Positions 1-8,210 of a DNA stretch of 64,000 nucleotides are shown here, piece after piece; the first letter of the stretch is position 1, and the number at the start of each line of letters is the position of its first letter. The translations under genes and the position numbers were made by a program. The stretch spans positions 2,108,001 to 2,172,000 of the forward strand of contig NZ_JACHZG010000001.1 of assembly GCF_014193425.1 (NCBI RefSeq), read 5' to 3'. This stretch comes from Microlunatus antarcticus (GTDB lineage Bacteria; Actinomycetota; Actinomycetes; Propionibacteriales; Propionibacteriaceae). The notes below the pieces were generated by a model. That model was not told the DNA's origin. It did no database searches and saw only the letters and a program-made list of their open reading frames with translations.

Positions 1-273
1 CCGTCGCCCGGCTCACGTCGCCGCCCGGCTGAACCACGCGCGGGGTATCGGCGAATGCCCTCGACATCGCGGCGGTCCACCCGGCACATCACGGTCTGTT
101 TCAACGGGCGATGGGGCTGCTGCTGCACCATGGCCGTCGCCCACCAGAAAGGCGGGCAGGAGGTAGCAACGCACGGACAGCTGCGGCGGTCGTCGTCGCC
201 CCGCCGCCGCCACACCAACGCCGGCCGGCGCGCGCGCCGCCGCCGCCGCCGCGCGCGCGCCGACTGCCGCCGC

Positions 274-415
274 CTGTCCGGTCTCACTGATGGTGTCAGC
301 GGTTCCACGCTCCGCTGACAGCTTCTGTGCGACGAACCACGCCTGATCCGTCTCAGTGATCTTGACAGTAGCCGGATCCTGTCTCACTCAAGTTGTCAGT
401 AGCCGGATGATCTTG
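274..415 (+). repeat. Dispersed repeat, copy A1 (142 bp, near-identical to 30588-30729)
   Basis: This 142-bp block matches 30588-30729 with only a few differences. It carries an inverted repeat (GTGTCAGCGG ... CCGCTGACA) and ends in two direct copies of a GTCAGTAGCCGGAT motif, the second running into GATGATCTTG. Related blocks occur at 543-612, 15978-16110, 27979-28152 and 34812-35002. The arrangement looks like the multi-repeat end of an insertion sequence whose transposase is gone, but I cannot assign the family. Confidence 0.7.
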
Positions 416-542
416 AACTTCGGCACGACGCGGCCGGGACATGTTCTCGGCCTGGCACAGCAAGCGCGCTGTCCTGGCTTCTCGTCGGCTGGATCACGAT
501 GGCGAGCGCAGCCTCCCGTGCCTCTCTGCTCAGCTCAAAACT

Positions 543-612
543 GCTCTGTCAGTCGAGCTGTCAGTAGCCGGATTCTGTGTCATGGAAGCTGTCAGCAGGC
601 GATGATCTTGGT
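543..612 (+). repeat. Dispersed repeat, partial copy A2
   Basis: A second, shorter copy contains CTGTCAGTAGCCGGATTCTG followed by a decayed second unit ending in GATGATCTTGG. It lies just downstream of the VIT-like gene, whose stop codon is at 637. Confidence 0.55.
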
Positions 613-636
613 TTAATAGCGCCGTTCGGGACCGGG

Positions 637-1176
637 TCAGGCGATGTCGAGCTCGACGCCGACGAGGGCGACCAGGATGCCCATCAGGGTCATGGAGACG
701 ACCCAGCGCAGGGTGTGGCCGTGCACTGCTCGCGCCAGGCCCGCTCCGAGGCCGCCGAGTCCGGCGACGGAGACGACGAGAGCGGACCACCCGTACGGCC
801 GGGTCAGTGCTCCGACAGCGAGCGGGGTGAATGCTCCGATGAAGCTGACTAGGCATCCGACGGCGGCGGCGACCAGGGCCTCTCGCCGGACCTGACGCCC
901 GAGGTTCCCGGCTGCGAGCCGCCCGGACCGGGTGAGGCTCAGCTCCTTCTCGGCGCGGGTCAGGTCGGCTCGGAGTGCGGCGTATTCGGCTACGAAGATC
1001 GTGAATACTGCCGTGACGAGTGCGACGGCTCCGACCTTCAGGGCGAGGGCGGCGTCGAGCCCGCGTCCGTGCAGGACGGTGGCGGAGGCCAGGGTGAGGG
1101 CGTTGACGATGCCGTCGGCCAGCCCGAGGGTGAGGGGCAGCAGGTTGCGCCGCCAGAGCGCTGCGAGCGAGGTCAC
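637..1176 (-). CDS. VIT1/CCC1-like membrane protein
   Basis: A 179-residue integral membrane protein with about five hydrophobic segments. The N-terminal LGLADGIVNALTLA resembles the first helix of the VIT1/CCC1 family, which moves Fe2+ or Mn2+ and usually starts with a GLxDGxVxxL helix. It is shorter than most family members (about 230 residues), and the charged cytoplasmic metal-binding loop is reduced to a short Arg/Glu stretch around residues 70-90, so transport is not certain. It starts with GTG and overlaps the DUF211 stop by four bases (GTGA), so the pair is translationally coupled. Confidence 0.6.
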   Translation of the reverse strand: MTSLAALWRRNLLPLTLGLADGIVNALTLASATVLHGRGLDAALALKVGAVALVTAVFTIFVAEYAALRADLTRAEKELSLTRSGRLAAGNLGRQVRREALVAAAVGCLVSFIGAFTPLAVGALTRPYGWSALVVSVAGLGGLGAGLARAVHGHTLRWVVSMTLMGILVALVGVELDIA

Positions 1177-1472
1177 GTGCCGGAGGAGCGGCGTACCCGG
1201 GGGACGCGGTCGAGCAGGTGCTGGCCGACGACGATCTCGTCGATGCTGTGCAGCACGGCGCCGACCTCCTCGATGGCGGCGAAGAGTGCGTCGGTGTCGA
1301 TGCCGTCGCCTTCGATCGTGACCTCGGTCCCGACCGTCTCGACGTCGATGTCGGTGACGGTGATGTTGACCGCCTCGACGCCGCGCACCGCTTCCATCGC
1401 CGCTGCCAGTTCGAGCAGCTCGGGCCGGTGCACCGCCTTGTCGACGTCGAGCTGCAGCCTGCGTACGTTCAT
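1173..1472 (-). CDS. DUF211 family protein
   Basis: A 99-residue protein that matches the DUF211 pattern: MNVRRLQLDVDKA at the start, a ferredoxin-like alpha/beta fold by eye, and the middle VEAVNITVTDIDVET. I chose the ATG at 1472 because GGAGGAG lies six bases upstream; longer in-frame starts lack a ribosome site and add an Arg-rich tail. DUF211 proteins are known mainly from archaea and actinobacteria, often beside membrane proteins, and their function is unknown. Here it is coupled to the VIT-like protein, suggesting an accessory or sensor role (inference). Confidence 0.75.
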   Translation of the reverse strand: MNVRRLQLDVDKAVHRPELLELAAAMEAVRGVEAVNITVTDIDVETVGTEVTIEGDGIDTDALFAAIEEVGAVLHSIDEIVVGQHLLDRVPRVRRSSGT

Positions 1473-1647
1473 CCGTGTCTCCTCCGAGGACGGTCGCCTC
1501 GATGACGCCATCCTGCTACCCCGGCACACCGTTGCGGCGCGCTCGTGGGGCGTTACGCTCGTTCTACGGCGGTGGGGCTCGCCGGAACCGAACCGCGACG
1601 CCCGTCGCCAACAGTCCCTACCTCGACGCGAGAGCTGAGGTAGGCGC

Positions 1648-2949
1648 ATGCCCCACGACCCCACCGACGACACCGGCTCCGTCAGCGAGGGGGCCGCTCA
1701 GGAAGCCGGTAGTGGAGCGCGGCGGCCGTCCGTCGGGGTGCTCGGGGTCGGTGCGGCGTCGTTGTTCAGCGACACCAGCCACGAGCTCGTGACCTCGCTG
1801 CTCCCCACCTTCCTGGGCAGCACGCTGCACGCCGGGCCCGGCCTCCTCGGGCTCGTCGAGGGGTCGGCCGACGCGCTGACCGGGCTGTCCAAGCTGGCCG
1901 GCGGACCCCTGGCCGCGGACCCCCAACGACGGGTCCGGCTCGCGTCTTCGGGCTACGTCGGGACGGCGCTTGCGACCGCGGCGATCGGGCTGACGACGGC
2001 GGTCTGGCAGGTCGGGTTGCTGCGGGCGGTGGCGTGGGCCTCACGGGGCTTGCGGTCCCCGGCTCGGGACATGGTCCTCACCACGTTGGCCCGCAAGGAT
2101 CGTTACGGCCGTGCGTTCGCGGTGGAGCGGGCGGGGGACAACCTCGGCGCGGTGCTGGGCCCGCTCGCGGCGGCGCTGCTCGTGGGTGTGGTGGGCACGC
2201 GGCCGGCGATCCTGCTGTCCGTGTTCCCTGGTCTGCTGGCCGCAGTGGCGATCGTCGTCGCCGCCCGACAGGCCCGTACGTCCCTGTCCGAGCCACAGAC
2301 GCGTCACAGGATCGGGCTGAACCTGCGCGCCCTGGTCCAGGCCGGGGTGGTCCGGACCCTGCTGCCCGTCGCGGCCTTCGAGCTGGGCAACGTCGCGACC
2401 ACCCTGCTGATCCTGCGGGCCACCGGGCTGCTGGAGACGTCAGCGTCGGGGGGAACCGCACGTTCGGTCGCGGCGGCTACGAGCCTGGCGGTGCTGCTCT
2501 ACGCGGGGCACAACGTGGTCGCGGCGGGCACCGCGCTCGTGGCGGGTCCGGCGGTGGACCGCGCGGACCCGCGGTGGACGCTGGCCGGCGGGGCTACGGT
2601 GTACGTGCTCGGGTACGGCCTGCTCGCCGTCGGACCGCACGGCTGGCCGACCCTGCTGATTGCCTTCGTCTTCGCCGGTGCCGGCATCGGCCTCGCCGAG
2701 ACTGCCGAGTCGACGCTGCTGGCGCAGTCGCTGCCCGACGACCTGCGCCCGCACGGTTTCGGGCTGCTCGGCTTGGTGCAGGCCTTCGCCGACCTCGGCT
2801 CGACGGTCGTCGTCGGCGCCCTCTGGGCCGCGTTCTCCGCCAGCGTCGGCTTCTCCTACGCAGCCGCGTGGATGCTGCTGTCCGTGGTCCTCTGCCTCGC
2901 GCTGGTGCGGCGACGCGGCGCCGGCGGCGAGACAGAGGCGGCGACGTGA
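1648..2949 (+). CDS. MFS transporter
   Basis: A 433-residue major facilitator protein with about 11-12 hydrophobic segments. The first helix region reads SLFSDTSHELVTSLLPTFL, a pattern seen in one MFS subgroup related to fosmidomycin/drug exporters, and GLRSPARDMVL is the loop 4-5 region. The substrate cannot be told from sequence. An AGGT sequence lies 5 bases before the ATG. The stop codon overlaps the GTG start of the dynamin-like GTPase by four bases, so the two are one operon. It is divergent from DUF211. Confidence 0.8.
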   Translation: MPHDPTDDTGSVSEGAAQEAGSGARRPSVGVLGVGAASLFSDTSHELVTSLLPTFLGSTLHAGPGLLGLVEGSADALTGLSKLAGGPLAADPQRRVRLASSGYVGTALATAAIGLTTAVWQVGLLRAVAWASRGLRSPARDMVLTTLARKDRYGRAFAVERAGDNLGAVLGPLAAALLVGVVGTRPAILLSVFPGLLAAVAIVVAARQARTSLSEPQTRHRIGLNLRALVQAGVVRTLLPVAAFELGNVATTLLILRATGLLETSASGGTARSVAAATSLAVLLYAGHNVVAAGTALVAGPAVDRADPRWTLAGGATVYVLGYGLLAVGPHGWPTLLIAFVFAGAGIGLAETAESTLLAQSLPDDLRPHGFGLLGLVQAFADLGSTVVVGALWAAFSASVGFSYAAAWMLLSVVLCLALVRRRGAGGETEAAT

Positions 2950-4703
2950 CCGGGCTGGACGAGGCGGTCGCGCGCCTGGCTGCGCTCGCCCCGCCGTCGC
3001 GTGCGGCCGCTGCGGCGGCGCTGCAGCGGCGCGTCGCCGTCCCGCGCCTGCGGGTGCTGGTCGCGGGGGAGGCGAAGCGGGGCAAGAGCACGCTGGTCAA
3101 CCGGTTGATCGGGATGGACCTGCTGCCCACCGGGGCCGTTCCCGTCACGGCGGTCGCCACGACCGTGGTCCCCGACGATCGCTCCGCCGCAGGGTTCCTG
3201 GACGTCGAGCTCGTCGACGGGCGACGTGAGCGCCGCCCGGTGAGCGACCTGGCTGGGCTGGTCACCGAGGGCCGCAACCCGGGGAACGTCTTGGGCGTCC
3301 GGGAGGTGCGGGTCGTGGTGGCCTCGACCGGGCTGCCGGGACTGGTCGAGCTCGTGGACACGCCCGGCACCGGCTCGGTCTGGCAGCACAACACCCTGGC
3401 GGCGCGGGCGGCGTACGCGACGCTGGACGCTGTCGTGGTCGTCCTGACCGCCGACCCCCCGGCTTCTGCCGCCGACCGAGAGCTGCTCGAGACCCTCGGG
3501 TCGGTCTCGGTGCGCACGTTCGTCGTCGTCAACAAGCTGGACCAGGTCCGGCCCGAGGACCAGGCCGAGATCGAGGCTTTCACCCGGCGGGTCTGCACCG
3601 CTGCCGGGGTCGGCCTCGAGCAGGTCTGGTTCGGCTCCGCCCGCGAGCAGGACGCCGGGTTTCGCTCCTTCCGCGAGACGTTCGTGCGTTACGTGACGGA
3701 ACGTGCTCGCGCCGATGCCGAGCAGGCTCTGGTCTCGCACGCTCGGCAGCTGCAGCGTGCGCTGGCGGACGACGCACGGCTCGAGCGCGGCGTCCTCGAC
3801 GCGGCGCTGTCCGACGGCGTCGGGCGGGTGCAAGAGCTGGCCACCCGGGTCGACGCCGTCGCGGCCGACGCGACCCGGCTCGACGCGGAGTGCGAGGTCA
3901 CCGAGCGCGGGCTGCGCCACGACCTGGACCAGGCTGCGACGTCGCTGACCGGGTCCTTGGTCGCTGAGCTCACGGCCGCAGTCGCCTCGCTCGGCAGTGC
4001 CGAGGAGGGCCGCCGCCTCGTGGAGGCGCGCACCACTCCTGCCGTGCAGGCCTGGCAGCGGGTGCAGCACGCGTCGATCGAGAACCGCCTGACGGTGCTG
4101 CGACGCACCGTCGCCGAGCGGGTCGCAGCCCAGGTCGGCCAGATGTCGTCCGATGCGCTCGAGCTGCTCGGCGTGCGCCTCGACGCCGTACCGCCGAGCT
4201 TCGCCCTCGCGCCGGCGCCGGAGGCGAGGTTCGACTACGAGCCCGGCGCCCGATGGGAAGGCCCGGCGGCCAGCCTGGTGCGCGAGCACGCGCCCGGCGC
4301 GGCCGGTCGTGCGCACCGGCGCCTGCTCGCCGAGCTGCCCGGGCTCGTCGACCGGCAGGTCGGGCGTACCCGCGGGGATCTGCAACGTGCGCTCTGCGAC
4401 GCCGTGCGCCAGCTGCGTCGCCAGCTGGCGACGGATCACCGCGAGCGGCTCGACGAGCTGACGGCCGTCCTCGTGCGGGCACGCGACACCGAAGTCGGCC
4501 GTGACGAGTCCGGCGCGCCCCGCCGGTCACAGCTGGCTGTACGCCTCGCGGCGCTGTCCGAGGTCGGTGGACGGTTGACCGAGATCGCTCAGGGGCTGAC
4601 CGGTGACGGGTCGTCGGCAGCGCCCGGTCCAGGAGAACCTCCAGCGGGACCTCCAGCGGGACCTCGAGCAGAGTCCTCGGGCCAGGGACCCATCCGCGCG
4701 TAG
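2946..4703 (+). CDS. Dynamin-like GTPase
   Basis: A 585-residue protein with a clear N-terminal G domain: G1 GEAKRGKST at residues 41-49, G3 DTPGTGS near 139, and G4 NKLD near 197. The remaining 350 residues are helical, with heptad-like Leu/Ala/Arg stretches as in the stalk of bacterial dynamin-like proteins. I chose the GTG that overlaps the MFS stop (GTGA). A longer frame extends upstream inside the MFS gene but its residues there are Arg/Gly-rich antisense-type sequence. The 3' end overlaps the opposing MutS-like gene by 115 bp. Bacterial dynamins act on membranes under stress; a link to the MFS partner is inference. Confidence 0.75.
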   Translation: MTGLDEAVARLAALAPPSRAAAAAALQRRVAVPRLRVLVAGEAKRGKSTLVNRLIGMDLLPTGAVPVTAVATTVVPDDRSAAGFLDVELVDGRRERRPVSDLAGLVTEGRNPGNVLGVREVRVVVASTGLPGLVELVDTPGTGSVWQHNTLAARAAYATLDAVVVVLTADPPASAADRELLETLGSVSVRTFVVVNKLDQVRPEDQAEIEAFTRRVCTAAGVGLEQVWFGSAREQDAGFRSFRETFVRYVTERARADAEQALVSHARQLQRALADDARLERGVLDAALSDGVGRVQELATRVDAVAADATRLDAECEVTERGLRHDLDQAATSLTGSLVAELTAAVASLGSAEEGRRLVEARTTPAVQAWQRVQHASIENRLTVLRRTVAERVAAQVGQMSSDALELLGVRLDAVPPSFALAPAPEARFDYEPGARWEGPAASLVREHAPGAAGRAHRRLLAELPGLVDRQVGRTRGDLQRALCDAVRQLRRQLATDHRERLDELTAVLVRARDTEVGRDESGAPRRSQLAVRLAALSEVGGRLTEIAQGLTGDGSSAAPGPGEPPAGPPAGPRAESSGQGPIRA

Positions 4704-6181
4704 AGGTCGTCGGCGAAGCTGGTCCGTAGCGGCGGGCCCGGCAGCAACTGGAACGTCCGCCGACCGTCGTCCGCGCGACCCGCCCGCAGGAAGAGACGGT
4801 CCGGACCCCCGCCCAGCTTCGCGGCGAGGGCGTACTGGTGCGTCACCAGCACCACCTGCACGCCGGCGGCGACCAGGCCGTCGACTGCCTCCACGCCCAG
4901 ATCGGCCGCCTCGGACTCGTTGGTCGACGCGAGGGTCTCGTTGAGCAGCACCAGCCCGTCGGGACGCAGGGCGACGACGATCCTGCGCAGTCGCACGAGC
5001 TCGTCGTCGAGGCGTCCGCTCGCCATCGTCGCGTCCTCCTCCCGGACGAAGTGGGTGAAGATCCCGCTACGCACGCTGCTTGTCCAGTCCGACCCGCAGA
5101 CGAACATCCCGCTCTGGGCCATCAACGTCGCCACCCCGACCGCGCGCAGGAAGGTCGACTTGCCGCCGGAGTTCGCCCCGGTCAGCACCACCGCCGCCCG
5201 GTCGTCGGCCTCGAGGTCGTTGCCGACGGCTGTGGCTGTGGGGTGGCGTAGCAGCAACCCGGGGTCGTAGAGCCCGTGAGCGTTCCACTGGCCCGTGCCG
5301 GGCGGAGCCAGGTCGGGCCTGCACGTCACGCCGCCCGCCTCGGTCAGCTGCCGGCGGAGGTTGAGGCAGCCGAGGTAGAAGGCGAGCTCGGTCCGCAGGC
5401 CGCGGAAGAAGGACTTGACGTCCTCCTGCGCCTGCGAGGCGGCGGGTGCGAGGGGCACCAGGGCCCGGTCACGCAGGTCGCTCAGCAGCTGCGAACCTGC
5501 TTCGTCGCGTGCGGCCAGCTCGAACGACAGCGACGGGTGGTCGCCCAGGCCGAGCCGGTCGACCAGGTGCTGCTTGGCGGGCGGGTGCAGGACGTCGCCG
5601 ACGCCGGCGAGGCCGGTGCCGAGCCGCTTGCCCACCACCATGCCTCCAGGGAAGGCGAGCCGACGCAGCTGGGTGTCGAGGTCGGCGAAGCAGGCGTCGT
5701 CCAGCTCGGTGACGAGATCGGTGAAGAGCCGGTGCAGCCCGCTGCCGTGCCGGCTCTGCGAGGGCAGCGAGCCAGCGAGAGCAGCCGTCGCGACGTCGGC
5801 CACGACCCGTAGGTGCGGCAGCAGCGTCGCGATCACCTCGGTCGAGTCGCGGACGACCATTTCCGGGGTCCGGCGCAGGAACCCGGGGTAGAGGTGGCGC
5901 AGCGACTCCAGCGCCTCGCCGGCCACCACGTAGAGCCGGCGGACCACGTCCTCGCGCTGCTCGCAGTCGGCCGCCACCTCCTGTCGGTAGACGATCGAAC
6001 CCGGTGCGTTCAGCGGTGCCAGCAGGACCTGTGTCGCGACACGGCGGATCAGCGCGTCGCCGTCGGCCATGGCGTCCAGGACCGGATCGAGCTGCAGGTC
6101 GACCACCAGGTCCGGCGCGGGCCAGGGCGGGTCGGCGTCCAGGTCCAGCTGGTGATCGGGGGACAGCAGCCGCACCCTCAT
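4589..6181 (-). CDS. MutS-like ATPase, second of a pair
   Basis: A 530-residue protein of the MutS superfamily. It has a helical core and lever-like middle, then the ATPase domain: Walker A TGANSGGKSTF, the signature-like region TMASGRLDDE, a Walker-B-like LVLLNETLASTNE and the switch histidine in LVTHQYALA. It lacks the MutS mismatch-binding N-terminal domain and is far shorter than MutS (about 850 residues), so mismatch repair is unlikely. The ATG overlaps the upstream MutS-like stop (ATGA). The Gly/Pro-rich C-terminus runs antisense into the end of the dynamin-like gene. MutS-like genes are known companions of fluoride riboswitches. Confidence 0.8.
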   Translation of the reverse strand: MRVRLLSPDHQLDLDADPPWPAPDLVVDLQLDPVLDAMADGDALIRRVATQVLLAPLNAPGSIVYRQEVAADCEQREDVVRRLYVVAGEALESLRHLYPGFLRRTPEMVVRDSTEVIATLLPHLRVVADVATAALAGSLPSQSRHGSGLHRLFTDLVTELDDACFADLDTQLRRLAFPGGMVVGKRLGTGLAGVGDVLHPPAKQHLVDRLGLGDHPSLSFELAARDEAGSQLLSDLRDRALVPLAPAASQAQEDVKSFFRGLRTELAFYLGCLNLRRQLTEAGGVTCRPDLAPPGTGQWNAHGLYDPGLLLRHPTATAVGNDLEADDRAAVVLTGANSGGKSTFLRAVGVATLMAQSGMFVCGSDWTSSVRSGIFTHFVREEDATMASGRLDDELVRLRRIVVALRPDGLVLLNETLASTNESEAADLGVEAVDGLVAAGVQVVLVTHQYALAAKLGGGPDRLFLRAGRADDGRRTFQLLPGPPLRTSFADDLYARMGPWPEDSARGPAGGPAGGSPGPGAADDPSPVSP

Positions 6182-7755
6182 CGTTCCTCCGATCCCTTCC
6201 GCGTGTCCGGGTCGTGCCCGGCGGTGATGCAGGCCAGCACGTCTTGTCGCAGGAGCCCGTGCCGTCGGGCCAGGGCCAGGGCGTAGCTGTGGCCGTCGGG
6301 ACGGCGCCGTCGCACGTGGAAGGTCCGACGCACCTCGGTGTCTTCGCTCACCTCGGCGACGAGGCTGACCATGGCCGGGCCGAGCCGGGCCAGCCGCTCC
6401 ACGAACGTCACCCAGACCGTTAGTGCCCCGGTGCGGGCGAGCTGGTCGACGACCCGCCGGCCGAGGAGCTCGGCGTCTTCGAGGCTGGTCGAGGAGAACA
6501 TCTCGTTGACGAGCACCACCGAACCTGGGCCGCACCGGTCCAGCACGGTACGGATCCGCCGCAGGTCGTCCTCGAGCTGTCCGCCCGGGTCCGCCGCGTC
6601 CTCGGTCCGCTCGAAGTGCGTGTCGATGCTCGTCGCCAGCCGGAGCCGCGCAGCGGTGCCCGGGACCGGGCAACCCAGACCGGTCAGGTGGAACAGCTGT
6701 CCGACGGCGCGGCAGAAGGTGGTCTTGCCGCCCTGGTTCGGTCCCGTGACGACCAGGACGCGCTCGGCCCCGGAACGCGCCACGTCGTTGGGCACCAGCG
6801 CTCCCGGTCCGCTACGCAGAGCCAGGGCCACGTCGACGAAGCCACGTGCCTCCTCCTGGTCGGGATCGACCTCGACCCGGGGGTGGCAGAACGGCACCCC
6901 GTGCGCGCTCAAGGCGGCCATCAGGTCGAGGTGGCGCAGGTAGAACTGGATCTCGGTCGCGAACCGGAGCAGCACGGGGTCGCGGAAGTCGGCGTGCTCG
7001 CTCCGGAACCGTGCGAGCTCGGCGAACGGAGCGGGGTCCAGCCGCGCCACCAGGCCGAGGATCTTCGACTCCACGTGGTTGGCCTGCAGCTGTTGCGGCG
7101 CGGACGCTGCTCGTACCTGGGGTGCAGGGCCCTGGCGCAGCCGGGCGAAGGAGCGCGTCACCTCGGCGCTGAAGTCGTCGTCCCCGGCGTCGTCCAGGCT
7201 CACCGTGACCCGCGCGCCCTGGATCCGCACCTGGTAGCGCACGGTACCGAGCGCCGATCGCGCAGCGTCGGCGTCGGTGTGCAGGCGCCGGTGGGCTGTC
7301 CCGTCGACGAGGGCGACGACGTGCCGGGCGATCGCGCCGAGGGCGGATCTGAGACCTGGGCGGTCACGCAGCAGGCGGTCCAGATCAGCGACGCAGGCCA
7401 GGTCACGCTGGGCCGCCTCGAGGAACCACCCGTCGCGCTCACGCGGGTACGAGGGTCCGGACGCGACCTCGAGGGCCTGCTGCACCGGCTTCTGCGCGTC
7501 GACGAACCGTCGGAGACCGGCCACGAGGTCGGCGTCCCGCTCGAGGTCGGCGAACACGTGGAGTCGAGCCTCGACGGAGGCGACCGTGGTGAGCCGCTGC
7601 CGGAACACCGACCGCAGGTCGACCTGGCCGGCCGGGTTCAGGAAGTCGGCGACCTGGTCGAGGTGCAGGTCGCCGAAGCAGGACGGGTCCTCGACCTGGG
7701 CGGGCTGGTCCGGCTCCTCCTCCCCCGGGAAGAGGACGCTCGGCCCGGGGGTCAC
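6178..7755 (-). CDS. MutS-like ATPase, first of a pair
   Basis: A 525-residue MutS-superfamily protein, similar in plan to its neighbour but divergent. Walker A is TGPNQGGKTTF; Walker B with the catalytic acid is VVLVNEMFSSTSLEDAE; the position of the usual switch histidine reads VTFVERLA, so that His is missing. The N-terminal mismatch-recognition domain is absent. It starts with GTG overlapping the stop of the crcB remnant (GTGA) and ends overlapping the second MutS-like gene (ATGA). With the riboswitch at 7988-8058 this reads as an original operon: riboswitch, crcB, mutS-like, mutS-like. Confidence 0.8.
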   Translation of the reverse strand: MTPGPSVLFPGEEEPDQPAQVEDPSCFGDLHLDQVADFLNPAGQVDLRSVFRQRLTTVASVEARLHVFADLERDADLVAGLRRFVDAQKPVQQALEVASGPSYPRERDGWFLEAAQRDLACVADLDRLLRDRPGLRSALGAIARHVVALVDGTAHRRLHTDADAARSALGTVRYQVRIQGARVTVSLDDAGDDDFSAEVTRSFARLRQGPAPQVRAASAPQQLQANHVESKILGLVARLDPAPFAELARFRSEHADFRDPVLLRFATEIQFYLRHLDLMAALSAHGVPFCHPRVEVDPDQEEARGFVDVALALRSGPGALVPNDVARSGAERVLVVTGPNQGGKTTFCRAVGQLFHLTGLGCPVPGTAARLRLATSIDTHFERTEDAADPGGQLEDDLRRIRTVLDRCGPGSVVLVNEMFSSTSLEDAELLGRRVVDQLARTGALTVWVTFVERLARLGPAMVSLVAEVSEDTEVRRTFHVRRRRPDGHSYALALARRHGLLRQDVLACITAGHDPDTRKGSEER

Positions 7756-7865
7756 CGAGCGACCCCGTGTCCGGTGGCCAGACCGGCCCCGGCGAGGGCA
7801 GCAGACCCGACCACCGTGGCAAGGGCGTGTGCGGTGCCCGCCATCCAGCGCCGCTCCGTCACAAG
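7752..7865 (-). pseudogene. crcB remnant (C-terminal 37 codons)
   Basis: The last 37 codons before 7752 translate to a segment beginning LVTERRWMAGTAHAL. It matches the C-terminus of the intact CrcB at 20237-20623, which reads LVEERRWAAGTTHAL at the same place, and continues as a matching Ala/Gly-rich helix. Nothing upstream resembles the first three helices of CrcB; instead the frame runs through unrelated sequence into the riboswitch. A deletion has removed about 90 codons. The stop still overlaps the GTG of the first MutS-like gene, preserving coupling. Confidence 0.75.
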
Positions 7866-7987
7866 CGGGCCCCGATCAAGTTCCGGTGCCAGCCCTTCCT
7901 GGGGGCAGCGGCAGTTCCGGCCCCGCGTGGGACGGTCAGCGACAGATGCGGCAGGAAGGCGCACGACAGGCTCCAGACGATCGACGT

Positions 7988-8058
7988 CGGGAGGAGTCAT
8001 CAGCCAATCTGGCGGTTCGGAGCGAGAACGCCCCAGGCGGAATCCATCGCCGTCCTTG
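7988..8058 (-). promoter_or_regulatory. Fluoride riboswitch (crcB motif) no. 3
   Basis: On the minus strand this reads GGCGATGGATTCCGCC, a hairpin GGGGCG-TTCT-CGCTCC, then GAACCGCC and GGCTGATGACTCCT. These are the conserved blocks of the fluoride riboswitch in the right order and spacing. The hairpin differs in sequence from those of the other two copies but keeps its pairing. A -10-like TAGCCT lies at 8059-8064. It faces the crcB remnant and the two MutS-like genes. Confidence 0.85.
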
Positions 8059-8210
8059 AGGCTACCCCTGCTCGTGCCGTGGGGCGCGCCGGGCGACGAT
8101 GTCTGCCTCGGAGGCGTGGCACTCCACGGGGACGAGGTACTCACCCCTAGCGACGCCAGCGCGGGAAGTCACCTCAGGCCCCGAGGCAAGACCCCGGCCG
8201 TGAACGTCGT

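Larger units (their letters stand above)
1..636. other. Non-coding stretch with repeat relics and GC-simple sequence
   Basis: No convincing gene is visible here. The stretch holds a GC-only simple-sequence run (about 226-262, alternating CGCC/GCGC) followed by one complete and one partial copy of the dispersed repeat annotated at 274-415 and 543-612. All open frames here have the skewed composition of non-coding high-GC DNA and no recognisable motifs. Confidence 0.6.

Noticed and set aside
2034-2945. Long upstream extension of the dynamin-like GTPase frame inside the MFS gene
   Set aside because: The extension is Arg/Gly/Ala-rich out-of-frame sequence of the MFS gene; the GTG at 2946 overlaps the MFS stop and starts the real domain.
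7866-8144. N-terminal part of the frame that ends in the crcB remnant
   Set aside because: It translates the riboswitch and its leader, so it is not protein coding despite being open.
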